Source of the DNA: Malus domestica
Lineage: Eukaryota; Streptophyta; Magnoliopsida; Rosales; Rosaceae
Assembly (NCBI RefSeq): GCF_042453785.1
Contig: NC_091671.1
Coordinates: forward strand, 40,070,501-40,134,500
Reading direction: 5' to 3'
DNA length: 64,000 bases
The notes beneath the pieces were generated by a model. That model was not told the origin of the DNA, ran no database searches, and saw only the letters and a program-made list of their open reading frames with translations. Made by a program: the position numbers and the translations under genes. The stretch's first letter is position 1; each line of letters starts with the position of its first letter. Of this stretch, positions 25,008 to 35,640 are shown piece by piece.

Positions 25008-26663
25008 TGTTTGGGTTTATATTTAATATTGAGCTTTGTGATAATAGAGGCCCAGAGGTGCAAAAGCAAATGAAGATTTGCCCGAGCCCAATTGATAGGC
25101 CCGAGATGAATGTAAGTTATTTTTAGCAAAGGCATAGACCACATGTCTATGATTGAAGTGATAGGTGACAGAGAACAACTCACCACCAACCAAAAAGCAC
25201 TTTTCAAAGGCATGACAAGTACATAAGTGATGACTCACTGCCCTCCGAAAGTTATCAGCTAAAGGCAGAGTTGAGACAATCGGGCCAAATTGTCTATAAA
25301 AGTTGAGAGATGCACCAGAGACAAGGACACACAACCAACAAATCAAAAGACATACAAACTCTGCCCTCAAGCCAGTTCGTACCCAGAAAGCTGAATTTTG
25401 TCTAGATCCAGTTCTTTTTAGCTATAGTGCCCTCATAGAAAGTCATCTTTTGTCGAGATTAGAAGCTCTGCTACCTTCCTTTAGTGTTGTAGTATCAATT
25501 CCCTATAGTAAACACAAAAAGAGGCGGTTGCAAAAAGTTGAACCTTGCCCGACAAGGTTAAATCTTGCCCGAGTCTCTCTTCTTTGTACTTACATTTAGT
25601 AGATCTGTCGTTTAATGTACTTTCCTTCATGTATTTAAGTCATTTTCAATTGTTTTCTACTTAAGAGTTCCATTTATATTCGAATCTGGTTAAGTTATTA
25701 AGCATGTTTTCATTAAAGTAAACTTTGATCGAGGAAACAGTTGGAAGAGCTCTGAACCCCCTTCATTTTGGACATACAAAATTATGAATTAAGAGTAGGT
25801 TTGGTTCGGGTCGGGATCCCGAACCGAAATCCAAAGCCCGAATCCCAAACTGACTCTCTTCGGGATAGGATTCTAAAACCCGAAATCGTACCAGAATTTT
25901 GGTATTCCCGAATTTCGGGAATCCCGAAATTGTTTCGGTTTTTCGGTTCTGGATCGGGAATGAATGCAGTCATAAGATATCAACCTAATTTAGGAAGATC
26001 GAATGAATGCAGTCCCTAAATAACAAATTTCTAGTCCCCTAATCCCAAATTTGTAGACAACCCATAAAAAATCAAACAGTCGTGGATCAAAGAAGTCGTC
26101 GATCAAAATTCAAAAGCATAAACATACAAAGAAATCAAGCATGTAGTAACTGAAATTAGGGGATTTTCAAAACAAAAATCCTAATTTTAATTCTAAATCC
26201 CCAAATTGAAAGTTCAAAACCCTAATCCTCAATTTCAGAATCCAAATCCAAATCGAGGTACAATAATTTCATGAGGTTTGGCACCTTTAGATTAAAGAAG
26301 CTTCGATTTGGAGGTCGTTGGAGGTGGAACCGTGGAAGTTTGGATTTGGAATATGGTGTAGTGGTGATTACTCAACGACTGACGTGTTGAGTTTGTGACA
26401 AAAGGAGGATGAGGAGAGCAAAGAGTGCAGAGATGATTCGAGGGATTAGAGAGAGTGTTGAGTCCAAGGTTGTTGACATAGCAGATGAGGAGATGAGAGA
26501 GTGCAGAGAGATCCAAGAGGTTAGAGAGAGTATGTCTGAGTGTGTGTGAGAGAGAGAGAGAGTAGAGTCATTTGAGAGATAAGAGAGAGAGAGAGTGAGG
26601 TCTTTTAGCCAACGGTTGAGATTTAATCTCAACCGAATCCAACGCTTATGGTTTATTCAAGTA

Positions 26664-26698
<35 letters not shown>

Positions 26699-27153
26699 CG
26701 GGATTACCTAACATTTGGCAACCCATTCCCAATTCCCATACCGCAGTCTCGGGATTATTTCGGTATGGGTTACCGAACTTTTCGAGATTTTTTATTTCGG
26801 GATTTTTCGGTTTTGGGTTTGGGATTTTTTCGGTCGGGTTCAGGTAATTCGGGATTTTTTTTCCAACCCTAATTAAAAGTCCTTGTTTACAAGGCAAGAA
26901 AATAACTTAATGCAGACTTAACCCATCTGTGACAATCTGTTATACAAAGATAACAGTAGCACGCTCAGATCCTTGTTATTTTTAACTGTGAGCCTCAAGG
27001 CCTACACCAAAAGCCCCACAAAGGAACCTTTCAAACTAACTATAAACACATTTTGCAATACACCAAGCAGCAAGATCTTGCCCGACAAGCAAGAAAAAGC
27101 CACTTCCTCGGAGAGCTGTGCGAGGGACCAGGTCCAGAAATCTAGCCCGAACA
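25008..27153. mobile_element. non-coding LTR-type element in A1 intron 2
   Basis: The element starts TGTTTGGG, ends CCCGAACA, and has the 5-bp duplication ACTCT on both sides (25003-25007 and 27154-27158). The empty site is seen in A3 intron 2 as 'aatactttatttttcag'. No gag-pol frame is present and I could not delimit two LTRs, so it is a non-autonomous or decayed element. A hAT-type element is nested inside it. Confidence 0.75.
25796..26871. mobile_element. non-autonomous hAT-type element, nested
   Basis: The ends TAGGTTTGG and, reversed, TAGGGTTGG are inverted relatives, and the flanks ATTAAGAG (25788-25795) and ATTAAAAG (26872-26879) form an 8-bp duplication with one mismatch, the hAT signature. 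The interior is dominated by repeated 'ttcgggat', 'cccgaa' and 'tttcggtt' subterminal motifs, a purine-rich 'gagagaga' zone and a (TA)n run at about 26669-26694. No transposase is seen. Confidence 0.8.
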
Positions 27154-27892
27154 ACTCTATTTTTCAGTTCCTCCAGAAATTTCCTTGTATGAAAAGGATG
27201 AGTATGATTTGGAGATTAATAGAGTTCAAGGTAATCTCTTCAGCGCAATTATATATATATATATATATAATACTTATTTTAATCCTAAATTGATCTTAAA
27301 TTTGTTTGAATTTGTTCTATTTTGAGAAAACTTGTTAGTGTAATGGAGTTTAGCTTATGTGTTTTCATTAATTCATTGGGATATAGATAAATCTTCGTCA
27401 GCGGACGCTCGAACAGATGGTAAGTTCTTATGAATTTACTTTCAACAGCAAAATCATTCCACCAAGTACTATTTTTCAACTCATGTTTAGTTTACTCTTC
27501 TTCTGCAGACTTTTGCTTCATACATTCAGTCATCAATAGGTGGGCTAAGGAATTCCCACATGTAGCATTGTATGAAATCATCATTGATCATCTGGTATGG
27601 CATGGTAAAATGATCTTCTGTTCATTTTGTCCAAATTCTTTGCCAATCATTTTAGTTTTTAACAATTATGATATTTTTCTTGTTTTGCTGCAAGATTAGT
27701 TGATCTTAAGATTTGTTTATTCTCTCTGCAGAAAGAAGACGATCGTAATAACGTAATGAGAGAGTACAATATCAATTGTACGATAAATGATTCTTGTTTT
27801 CTGGTTTGTTTTGTTTTGTTTTGTTTGGACGTAATATTCGATACTTAGTGTAATTTGTACCATATGTTTATAGTTATATTTGTAAAGCAAAG

Positions 27893-27975
27893 ATAAGATT
27901 ACGTACGATAGACGTTCCTCTCCGACTTTCGCTAAGCGGAGAGATTTGTTGGCTTGCGGTTGCACTTTTTTTTTA
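27893..27975 (+). repeat. SINE 3' piece in A1 intron 6
   Basis: The sequence 'gatagacgttcctctccgac' followed by 'gctaagcggagag' and a T run matches pieces at 860-945, 45485-45590 and 46150-46219. It is absent from the same intron of A3. Confidence 0.6.
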
Positions 27976-28439
27976 AATAAAATTCATTAATTTGTGTTGT
28001 AACTTGTAATTTGCGTCATATCATAATTAATAATTTGGTAAAGATAACCATACATTATATTAACATAGTTTGGGAAACATATTTTAGCTTATTTAATTGG
28101 TTCAGCTGCATGAAACCTCACAAATTATAGGGTTGCTTTCAAGCTGGCATAAGATCTTTGAAGATATCCTACCAACTGATCCTCAAACTCACGAAAATTT
28201 TACATTTGTAGGGCCTTCTACTCACACTGTTTATATGTTTGTAGGGTCTTCAAGATCGGCTCCCAACTTTGAATCAACCTTATAGTTTGGGGTTTTATGC
28301 AGTAGACTCAAAATTAATTTCCTTTTTTGATGTGTGCATTTCTTTTGCAGCCAACATTTTTTTTTTGTTCAAGAAAATGACGAATGTAACTATTTATAGA
28401 GACTCTTGTTCGTTTCGCAGAGGCCTGGGAATGGAAAAA

Positions 28440-29062
28440 ATAGTTTACCTCATGTTTGATAAGTGCGCGTTATGAAAAGATGTCCCTAATTAATGAAGGG
28501 AATTGATGTTGGGTATCGGCAGCGGAAGAGTAATGGGAAAAGTATCAACCTAAATTTCTGAAAATAGTTTCTTATATTGTTGCAGGAAGGTCTTGTACAA
28601 AAGGGGGTCTGAGGGTCTTTTCATTTCTGTTTTACTGCTTCTGTTTTTCCTTGCGTTGCATCTGAGTACAAAGAGACCTTCTTATACTAGGAGTAGAAGA
28701 CCCTAGAAACATATATTATTGCTAATTAACCAACTATGATATCTTGTTATGCCTGATGACTTAGTTAATCTAAGTTGTTTACTCTCCATATATGCAGAAA
28801 GACAAGTATAAAAGCATACTGGAAAATCTTAATATTCCCCTTACGGTAAAAGATTTGACCGTTCAAATTTTGTTTGGAGCTAATGTTCTTAATTAAGCTC
28901 GACTGATTTAATTGTTCATATCTTTATCCTTAATTTGTTTCCAAAATACAATTTGTATACTTTTTGTAGCCAACATTTCATTTCTATCAAAACGGGAAAA
29001 AAGTAGCTGAGATAACCTGTAAGAGCTGGGAGAGCGATGCTTATGAAATTTGCTTATTGTAA
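28440..29062 (+). pseudogene. B0: partial thioredoxin-like B-family copy
   Basis: This segment matches introns and the last two exons of the B family but on the plus strand. Exon 5 (28801-28848, KDKYKSILENLNIP) and exon 6 (from about 28971, PTFHFYQNGKKVAEITCKSW) are recognisable. Exon 6 is broken after YEIC, where the expected LKKT has been lost and a stop follows. Exons 1-4 are absent. It follows the decayed end of A1 directly, so the region is a fusion of two gene copies. Confidence 0.8.
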
Positions 29063-29257
29063 AGGTAATGAACGAGGCTTTTTCTTTTTAATTTTCCTTT
29101 GGTGGACGGAAGAGCATTCTTTTTCTTTCTTTCTCTTTTCGGTGAACGCAAACTAGCTTTCTCTTTTGCTGTTTTTGATGTAACGATCATTATATAAAGG
29201 AAGTAGCAAACAATGCCTTGAACATATGAATATGCTAATCTTCTTGGAGCTTCTAGA

Positions 29258-30212
29258 ATGAAAGCTTTTTGGACGTTACTTGAAGACTTCTTGTTTTGCA
29301 CGATGCGTCGTTATGGTTTTCTTGATCATCTTTATGAACTATGTTCATCCTCTTCACCATCACCACCAAATTCACTCAAGCCCTCTTCTTCCAGTCCCTT
29401 ATCTTTCAAACCCATCTCTCACTCTTCAAATCTGCATTTTTGGCAATCACAAGAAAGGTGGCTGCCCTCATCTTTTTCAGGAGGTCCAATGAAAATTTCC
29501 CTTCATGAGTTTGTAATACAAAACCCTCCACATCAGTACCATATAAACTTACTTCCACATCTCTCTAAAATATTTTGTAGTAAAACTCACCAAAACCCTC
29601 TAGTTCGGAACTTTATGGACATACTTCCACATGTCTATAAAATATTTTATAGCAAACTTTTGGAGAAGATGAAGGATGCTGAATCACTTGTATTCAGTTT
29701 TGACCTTGACATTGATTCCTTCGACATTATTTTGCAGAACGGAACAATGTACATAGAATTGAAAAAAAAAGGAAGGAGCACTATGCAAAAAGTTCAACTT
29801 CGATCAGATGCACTTCTTCAATTGTCAGATATTCACTAACGGTGTCCCTAAAGAGCTGGAAAGTATGACAAAAGTGTTGATTCAGACCCAAGACATAGGT
29901 GTTGCACTGTTGTATCATGCGACTTTGCCGTCAGTGCTTAGAAACCAAGTACGTATGTGGGTTTATTCCAAGGTAGGTGAAGCAAAAGACTCAAAGGACC
30001 AATGGGATCGGATGTATACGATGGAGTTGGATGATTACTTCAAAAAGAAAGGCTTTAAGTATTATCCTAAAGAGAATTGGATGTCAAAAATTGATGTGCG
30101 GTTTTACACAAAGGACATGAAGAAATATGGTAATATTCCGATGGAATTCCTCCGTTGCTCAACCAATATCATAAAACACGCACATATCAACTCGTACATG
30201 ACCATAATATAA
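29258..30212 (+). pseudogene. C0: single-domain C-family copy, frameshifted
   Basis: The frame opening MRRYGFLDHLYELCSSSS continues through GGPMKISLHEFVIQNPPHQY to NGTMYIELKKK. There an expanded A run (9 A + GG where C2 has 6 A + GGG) shifts the frame by two. The second half resumes in another frame (MHFFNCQIFTNGVPKELESM...) and ends by running into inverted sequence at about 30183 instead of the normal LHQ splice donor. The family is not one I recognise; see C2. This copy is the left arm of the inverted repeat with C1. Confidence 0.85.
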
Positions 30213-30252
30213 GTATAAAGCTTGTATATTTAATTTTACGTTACCTGATGAA

Positions 30253-31150
30253 GCGCGTGTTTTACGATATTGGCTGAGCAACGGAGGAATTCCATCGGAA
30301 TATTACCATACTTCTTCATGTCCTCTATGTAAAACTGCACATCAATTTTTGACATCCAATTCTCTTGAGGATAATACTTAAACCTTTTATTTCTGAAGTA
30401 ATCATCCAACTCCATCGTGTACATCCGGTCTCATCGGTCCTTTGAGTCTTTCGCTTCACCTACCTTGGAATAAACCCACATACGTACTTGGTTTCTAAGC
30501 ACTGACGGCAAAGTCGCATGATGCAACAGTGCAACACCTATGTCTTGGGTCCGAGTCAACACTTTTGTCATACTTTCCAGCTCTTTAGGGACACTGTTAG
30601 TGAATATTTGACAATTGAAGAAGTGCATCTGATCGAAGTTGAACTTTTTGCCGTAGTGCTCCTTCCCTTTTTTCAATTCTATGTACATTGTTCCGTTCTG
30701 CAAAGTTTCCATGTGATTCAGCATCCTTCATCTTCTCCAAAACTGAATCCATGTGATTCAACATCCTTCATCTTCTCCAAAAGTTTCCTATAAAATATTT
30801 TATAGACCTGTGGAAGTATGTCCATAAAGTTCCGAACTAGAGGGTTTTTGTGAGTTTTACTACAAAATATTTCAGAGAGATGGGGAAGTAAGTTTATATG
30901 GTACTGATGTGGAGGGTTTTGTATTACAAACTCACGAAGGGAAATTTTCATTGGACCTCCTGAAAAAGATGAGGACAGCCACCTTTCTTGTGATTGCCAA
31001 AACTTCAGATTTGAAGAGTGAGAGATGGGTTTGAAAGACAAGGGACTGGAAGAAGAGTGCTTGAGTGAATTTGGTGGTGGTGGTGAAGAGGATGAACATA
31101 GTTCATAAAGATGATAAAGAAAACCATAACGCCACATCGCGCAAAACAAG
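30253..31150 (-). pseudogene. C1: C-family copy, broken
   Basis: The first half reads from the C-family N-terminus through MDILPQVYKIFYRKLLEKMK. A tandem duplication of about 30-50 bases near 30716-30785 ('gattcagcatccttcatctt' and again 'gattcaacatccttcatctt') then replaces the FKLDIDSFDI coding part and breaks the frame. The second half (LQNGTMYIELKKGKEH...) has an in-frame TGA at the DQWDRM position (about 30431). The 3' end runs into the normal LHQ donor. Non-functional. Confidence 0.85.
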
Positions 31151-32157
31151 AAGTCTTCAAGTAACGTCCAAGAAGCTTTAGTTCTAAAAGCTCCAAGAAG
31201 ATTAGCAAACTGCTGTTCATATGTTCAAGGCATATTGTTTGCTACTTCCTTTATATAATGATCATTCCATAAAAAACAGCAAAAGAGAAAGCTAGTTTGC
31301 GTTCACCGAAAAGAGAAAGAAAGAAAAAAAGAATGCTCTTCCGTCCACCAAGGGAAAATAAAATTAAAAAAAAATATAAAAAAAAAAAAAAACCGTTCCG
31401 CCGCTGCGTAGTGCTTTGATTTCTCAGATCAGGTTTTCTCCTTTCCAATTTGAATTGCCTAATCAATTTTCTTTATAGCAAAAGGAAAGAAGTAAAACCT
31501 TTGTTTGGTCGGAATGCAAGAATAGGAATAGGAAACATGTATTTTAGCACAATTGACGAAGGAAACATGTATGCAAAGCTTTCGACAGTGCAACTTAATT
31601 TCATGAAGTTCATAAACTATTTTGTATAAGATTGTTCTCTAATTTTTTTGGTGATGAGAAGATGGACATCTTTTTTTGAAACAAAAAATTACTTCGTCTC
31701 TCCATGCCATGACGGGTTAAGCTCTGCAGATTTCGTAAGCCAAAACATAACTGAGGAGTAAGGAGGCATTTGTTTTTTACGAGTCCGACAAGCAGATCGA
31801 ATAAATTAGATGTACGACTCTGTATTTTGACAATCGAGAAAGTATGTGAATTTTCAGATATATTTGTATTGCAAGTCATCCTGATAATACATAGCCCACC
31901 ATCAAAATAAATAAACGCTTTTTCGAACCGTTTCCGCACCATGCATGCTCCTAAAACAAAGTAGTTGGTGCTTCACCTGAGGAATCAACTCCTTTTCTCT
32001 CATTGCCAGGTGATCTTTCTGTACCTCAACGTATCTTCAACTGTACTCTTCTCCTTATCAGATGATCTTTCTGTATAGGTCGACGACTGCAAGATGAGAA
32101 AATTCAACAATAGGGTTCACCAACTATTTTATTAATTTATACAATACAATAAATACA

Positions 32158-32430
32158 TCTTATCCCACTAAGTGGGATCGGTTGTATAATCCTAGAACAT
32201 TGTGCTCAATTTTGTGTTAAGTCTTCCGTTAGCTCCAAGAAGACAACAACAACAACAACAAAGCATTTTCCCACTAAGTGGGGTCGGCTATATGAATCCT
32301 AGAACGTCATTGCGCTCGGTTCTGTGTCATGTCCTCTGTTAGATCCAAGTACTCTAAGTATTTTCTTAGGGTCTCTTCCCAAGTTTTCTTAAGTCTTCCT
32401 CTACCCCTTCAACCATGAACCTTTGTCAAA
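32158..32430 (-). mobile_element. RTE LINE 3' fragments, two adjacent
   Basis: Positions 32158-32235 and 32243-32430 each contain the family 3' end ('cccactaagtggg..tcgg..tatat/gtataatcctagaac'). The second is headed by (CAA)n at 32243-32262, and the two lie in the same orientation. The second is a younger copy inserted beside the older one; the segmental partner at 54425-54500 has only the older. Confidence 0.75.
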
Positions 32431-32509
32431 GGAAAGAAAAAAAAAGTATAATTCAAGCCCACACAAATTTACAAAAGCACGCAAACCTGAGGTAATCTTG
32501 AAAGGGTAG

Positions 32510-32645
32510 TGCTATTCACATACCATTTTTTACCTTTCACACACCCTTACTAATTTGTATCCATTGATCTTCTCAAATTCATTTGTTCTAACGATAGAAA
32601 ATTGAGAGAGATGTGTGAGAAGTAAAAATCGGTATGTAGATAACC
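32510..32645. repeat. MITE family copy 2
   Basis: The ends 'gtgctattcacataccattt' and 'aaatcggtatgtagataac' are inverted relatives of about 30 bases, with the interior 'gagatgtgtgagaagtaaaa'. Its duplicate is at 54590-54725; the relatives at 8566 and 47785 are more diverged. Confidence 0.65.
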
Positions 32646-32664
32646 AAACTCATCTTAAAAATAC

Positions 32665-33809
32665 TTACATGTAGAGTTCCACAGGAGTCTTTTTCAAGCA
32701 AATCTCGTAAGCATCACTCTCCCAGCTCTTACGGGTTATCTCAGCTACCTTTTTCCCGTTTTGATAGAAATGAAACGTTGGCTGCAAAAAATATATAAAT
32801 TGTATTTTAGAAACAAATTAAGGATAAAGATGTGAACAATTAAATCAGTGGAGCTTAATTAAGAACATTAGCTCCAAACAACATTTAAAGGGTCAAATCA
32901 TTTACCGTACGGGGAATATTAAGATTTTCCGGTATGCTTTTATACTTGTCTTCCTACATACATAGAGAGTAAACAATTTAGACTAATTAAAATGAAATAG
33001 GCATAACAAGATATCATATTTGTTCTTTAAGCAGACACACATCCCATAGCAATTACAAGATTACTACATGAGTAAAACCATATATCAAACAGTTCAATTA
33101 AAAGATGGAATGCAAGGAAAAACAGAAGAAAAAGACCCTCAGACCCCTTTTGTACAAGACCTTCCTGCATCAATATAAGAAATTATTTTCAAAAATTTAG
33201 CCTTATACTTTTCCCATTACTCTTCCGCTGCCGATACCCAACATCAATTGGCATCTTTTCCTAACGCACACTTATCAGAATACTAAACAACCCCTAAGTT
33301 GTTTTTTACCTTATTCTTAAATATTAAGTTGGGATTAAAAAAACTTAGCAGAAAAATGAACGGTTTCCAGAAGAAAAAAAAAAAAAAAGAGGCGATTCAA
33401 GTTAATATAAGACTGGATTACAGTGGCACACCTCAGGATCAAGGATGAACTCATATACTGTTACATGTGGAAATGGCTCACACATTTCCGTAAACATATC
33501 AGAAGTGACATGAGAGACTGCACAAGAAGAGTACATCAAACACAAGTCGGAAAAGGAGCAGCTTATTTTAGAAAATGATATAACCACACACATTTTTTCT
33601 CTTCCTACACACTTCGTCGTCAGATTAAATAAATAAAACGGAAACAATACAAATGATTAAGCAGGGTTTTGTAAGGGAAGAAACAAGGTGTGTGATTATC
33701 ATTTCTCTATTATATTGCAAAAACAAACTAGCTTAAACAGAGTAAATTCATTTGAACTTACTGGCCTCATAATAGGTCGAGAATAATATAATTGCCGGCA
33801 AAGATTCAT
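32665..33809 (-). pseudogene. B1: B-family thioredoxin-like copy lacking exons 1-2
   Basis: Exons 3 to 6 are open and nearly identical to B2: DESLPAIILF, SHVTSDMFTEMCEPFPHV, DKYKSIPENLNIPRT and PTFHFYQNGKKVAEITRKSW ending ELYM and stop. The presequence exon and exon 2 are absent: beyond 33900 the sequence switches to the upstream region of A2 within about 160 bases. Without a start it is treated as a 5'-truncated pseudogene, although a shorter product from an internal start cannot be ruled out. Confidence 0.8.
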
Positions 33810-34380
33810 CTGTGAATTAAAGGAGCAAATAAGAAACTGTATGAAATTCTATGTTTTCTCAAGAGTCAATAGTAAGCAATTTCATTAAAAGAACCTACAA
33901 AAATACCCAAATAAACATTAGACTGAGGTGGAGAATCGAGAAATTAATAGAGTGAATATATGGTGAATAGAAAGAAAAAAAAAAAGAAATTCTAAACCCT
34001 AGACACCCAACATCTTTTCTTTTTCATGGCCGTAAACTTTTGAAAAGAACACTCCCCAATCAAAAGTAAAATGAGGAACTCTTGGGTTTTGGTGCGACAC
34101 TTGCTTCGCAATCGCAGCAACCCTAACCATTGTGCAGCTCTTGCTCATCCGTGTAATTCTCTCCAAACACTAACCCTAACTTCACCCCAGTTTCACCATC
34201 TTCACCCCCACCAAACCTTGATTTTCTGCAACACAGGAGGCGCCGCTTCTCCTCCTCTTCAGGCACGCAACCCAGCCTTTTCTGTCCCATGTATCTGTTG
34301 GAAAATTTAATAATATTATTATTATATTAAATTTATTAATTGAATGGAAATTAGAAGTGGAGCCTTTTGGTAGAAAGATG

Positions 34381-34647
34381 TGTCACATCCCGACCCAGGG
34401 TCCACCACATCCCGGGGCCGCTCCACCGTCGTAGCATGATATTATCCGCTTTGGAGCCCGACCACGCCCTCATGATTTTGTTTATGAGAACTCACACAAG
34501 AACTTCCCAGTAGGTCACCCATCATGGGAGTGCTCTCGTGCACTACTCGCTTAACTTCTGAGTTTTGATGAACTCTGAAGCCAGTGAGCTCCCAAAAGGT
34601 CTCGTGCTAGGTAGGGATGAGAATATACATATAAGGATCACTCCCCT
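34381..34647 (-). mobile_element. Cassandra TRIM LTR fragment with 5S rRNA-like sequence
   Basis: It begins TGTCACATCCCGACCCAGGG and continues to 'ggatcactcccctg', where it is cut. On the minus strand, about 34501-34575 reads AGAAGTTAAGCGAGTAG ... GATGGGTGACCTACTGGGAA, the internal-promoter half of plant 5S rRNA. Cassandra elements are known for carrying 5S sequence in their LTRs. The other LTR and the internal domain are missing. Confidence 0.85.
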
Positions 34648-34659
34648 GAAGCCAGTGAG

Positions 34660-35640
34660 CTTTTATTGGGTACTATGAATTGATTTTGCTTCACACTATC
34701 TTGATCAAGATAGTGTGAAGCTTTTGAGAATTTGTAGTTGTCCTCCATTGATGAAGCTTTTGTTGGTGAAGCTTTTGTGGTGAAGCTTTGTTGGGTACCA
34801 TGAATTGATTTTGCTTCACACTATCTTGATCAAGATAGTGTGAAGTTTTTGAGAATTTGTAGTTGTCCTCCATTGATGAAGCTTTGTTGAATTTCCCAAT
34901 TTCCTTTTTTTTTTTTGGGAAAACTAGAAATTTGTTTAATTTCCCAATTTTTTTTTTGGAAAAATTAGAAATTTGAAAATGTGGGAGAGACAACATATAC
35001 AAATTTTGCTTCCACACTGTTGAGCAAGAGATTGTGATGCAAGCCACACCTTGTAGTAGTCGAAGTTGCCCTTCATTGATGAAGCTTTTGTTGGCACCAT
35101 AAATTGGTTTTGCTTCACATTGTCTTAATCAAGAGTGTGTGAAGCTTTTGAGAATTGTGGTTGCCCTCCATTGATAAAGCTCTTGTTGGCACCATAAATT
35201 GGTTTTGCTTCACAATGTCTTGATCAAGAATGTGTGAAGCTTTTGAGAATTGTGGTTACCCTCTATTGATAAAGCTCTTGTTGGCGCCATAAATTGGTTT
35301 TGCTTCACACTGTCTTGATCAAGAGTGTGTGAAGCTTTTGAGAATTGTGGTTGAACTCCTTTGATGAAGCTCTTGTTGGCACCATAAATTGGTTTTGCTT
35401 TACACTGTCTTGATCAAGAGTGTGTGAAGCTTTTGAGAATTGTGGTTGCCCTCCATTGATGAAGCTCTTGTTGGCACCATAAATTGATTTTGCTTCACAC
35501 TGTCTTGATCAAGAGTGTGAAGCTTTTGAGAATTGTGGTTGAACTCCTTTAATGAAGCTCTTGTTGGCACCATAAATTGGTTTTGCTTCACACTGTCTTG
35601 ATCAAGAGTGTATGCAACTTTTGAGAATTGTGGTTGCCTT
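34660..35640 (-). repeat. 95-bp tandem array with a palindromic core
   Basis: A unit starting 'ttggcaccataaattg' repeats at 35091, 35186, 35281, 35376, 35471 and 35564, that is every 95 bases (once 93). More diverged units lie on the left to about 34660. Each unit holds an inverted repeat around TTGATCAAGA; in the two left units it is perfect over 32-34 bases (34688-34721 and 34814-34845). The array sits at the 3' side of the Gypsy integrase frame, where the 3' UTR and LTR would be expected. Confidence 0.88.

Larger units (their letters stand above)
24258..28376 (+). pseudogene. A1: thioredoxin-O-like gene, broken copy
   Basis: The first six exons of the A family can be followed by comparison with the intact A3 copy: 24258-24450, 24866-24937, 27168-27230, 27387-27419, 27509-27594 and 27732-27782; a remnant of exon 7 lies near 28350-28376. 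Exon reading frames are open, but the acceptor before exon 2 is CAA instead of CAG, exon 4 has lost 15 bases coding VFCFY, and the donor after exon 6 is AT instead of GT. Exon 7 dissolves into a T run, and exon 8 is absent. Intron 1 carries a solo LTR and intron 2 a 2.1 kb LTR-type element. The N-terminus (MRNSWVLLRHLLRSRNN) is a mitochondrial-type presequence. It is almost certainly non-functional. Confidence 0.85.
29080..31375. repeat. inverted repeat, arms of about 1.1 kb
   Basis: The left arm, about 29080-30183, contains C0 and its upstream sequence. The right arm, about 30254-31375, is the reverse complement and contains C1. The spacer is only about 70 bases (30184-30253). Arms match in coding sequence and in the upstream pyrimidine-rich 'ctttttctttctttctc' region. 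A transcript crossing it would fold into a very long hairpin. Confidence 0.88.
31456..33900 (-). repeat. segmental duplication, copy 1 (pairs with 53725-56030)
   Basis: This stretch and 53725-56030 run parallel on the same strand with few differences over about 2.4 kb, including introns, a MITE, the LINE tail and B-family exons 3-6. Copy 1 alone has the LINE insertion at about 32243-32430. The near identity of non-coding sequence points to a recent duplication of the cluster. Confidence 0.85.

Noticed and set aside
25303-25599. plus-strand open frame of 98 codons inside the A1 intron 2 element
   Set aside because: It lies within a non-coding LTR-type insertion and has no retroelement domain.
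29258-29839. C0 as an intact 190-residue gene
   Set aside because: Comparison with C2 shows the frame ends because of an A-run shift; the family domain continues in another frame.
34660-35640. CRISPR-like array
   Set aside because: Units are joined without unique spacers, lie in a plant retroelement, and vary by point changes; it is a plain tandem repeat.
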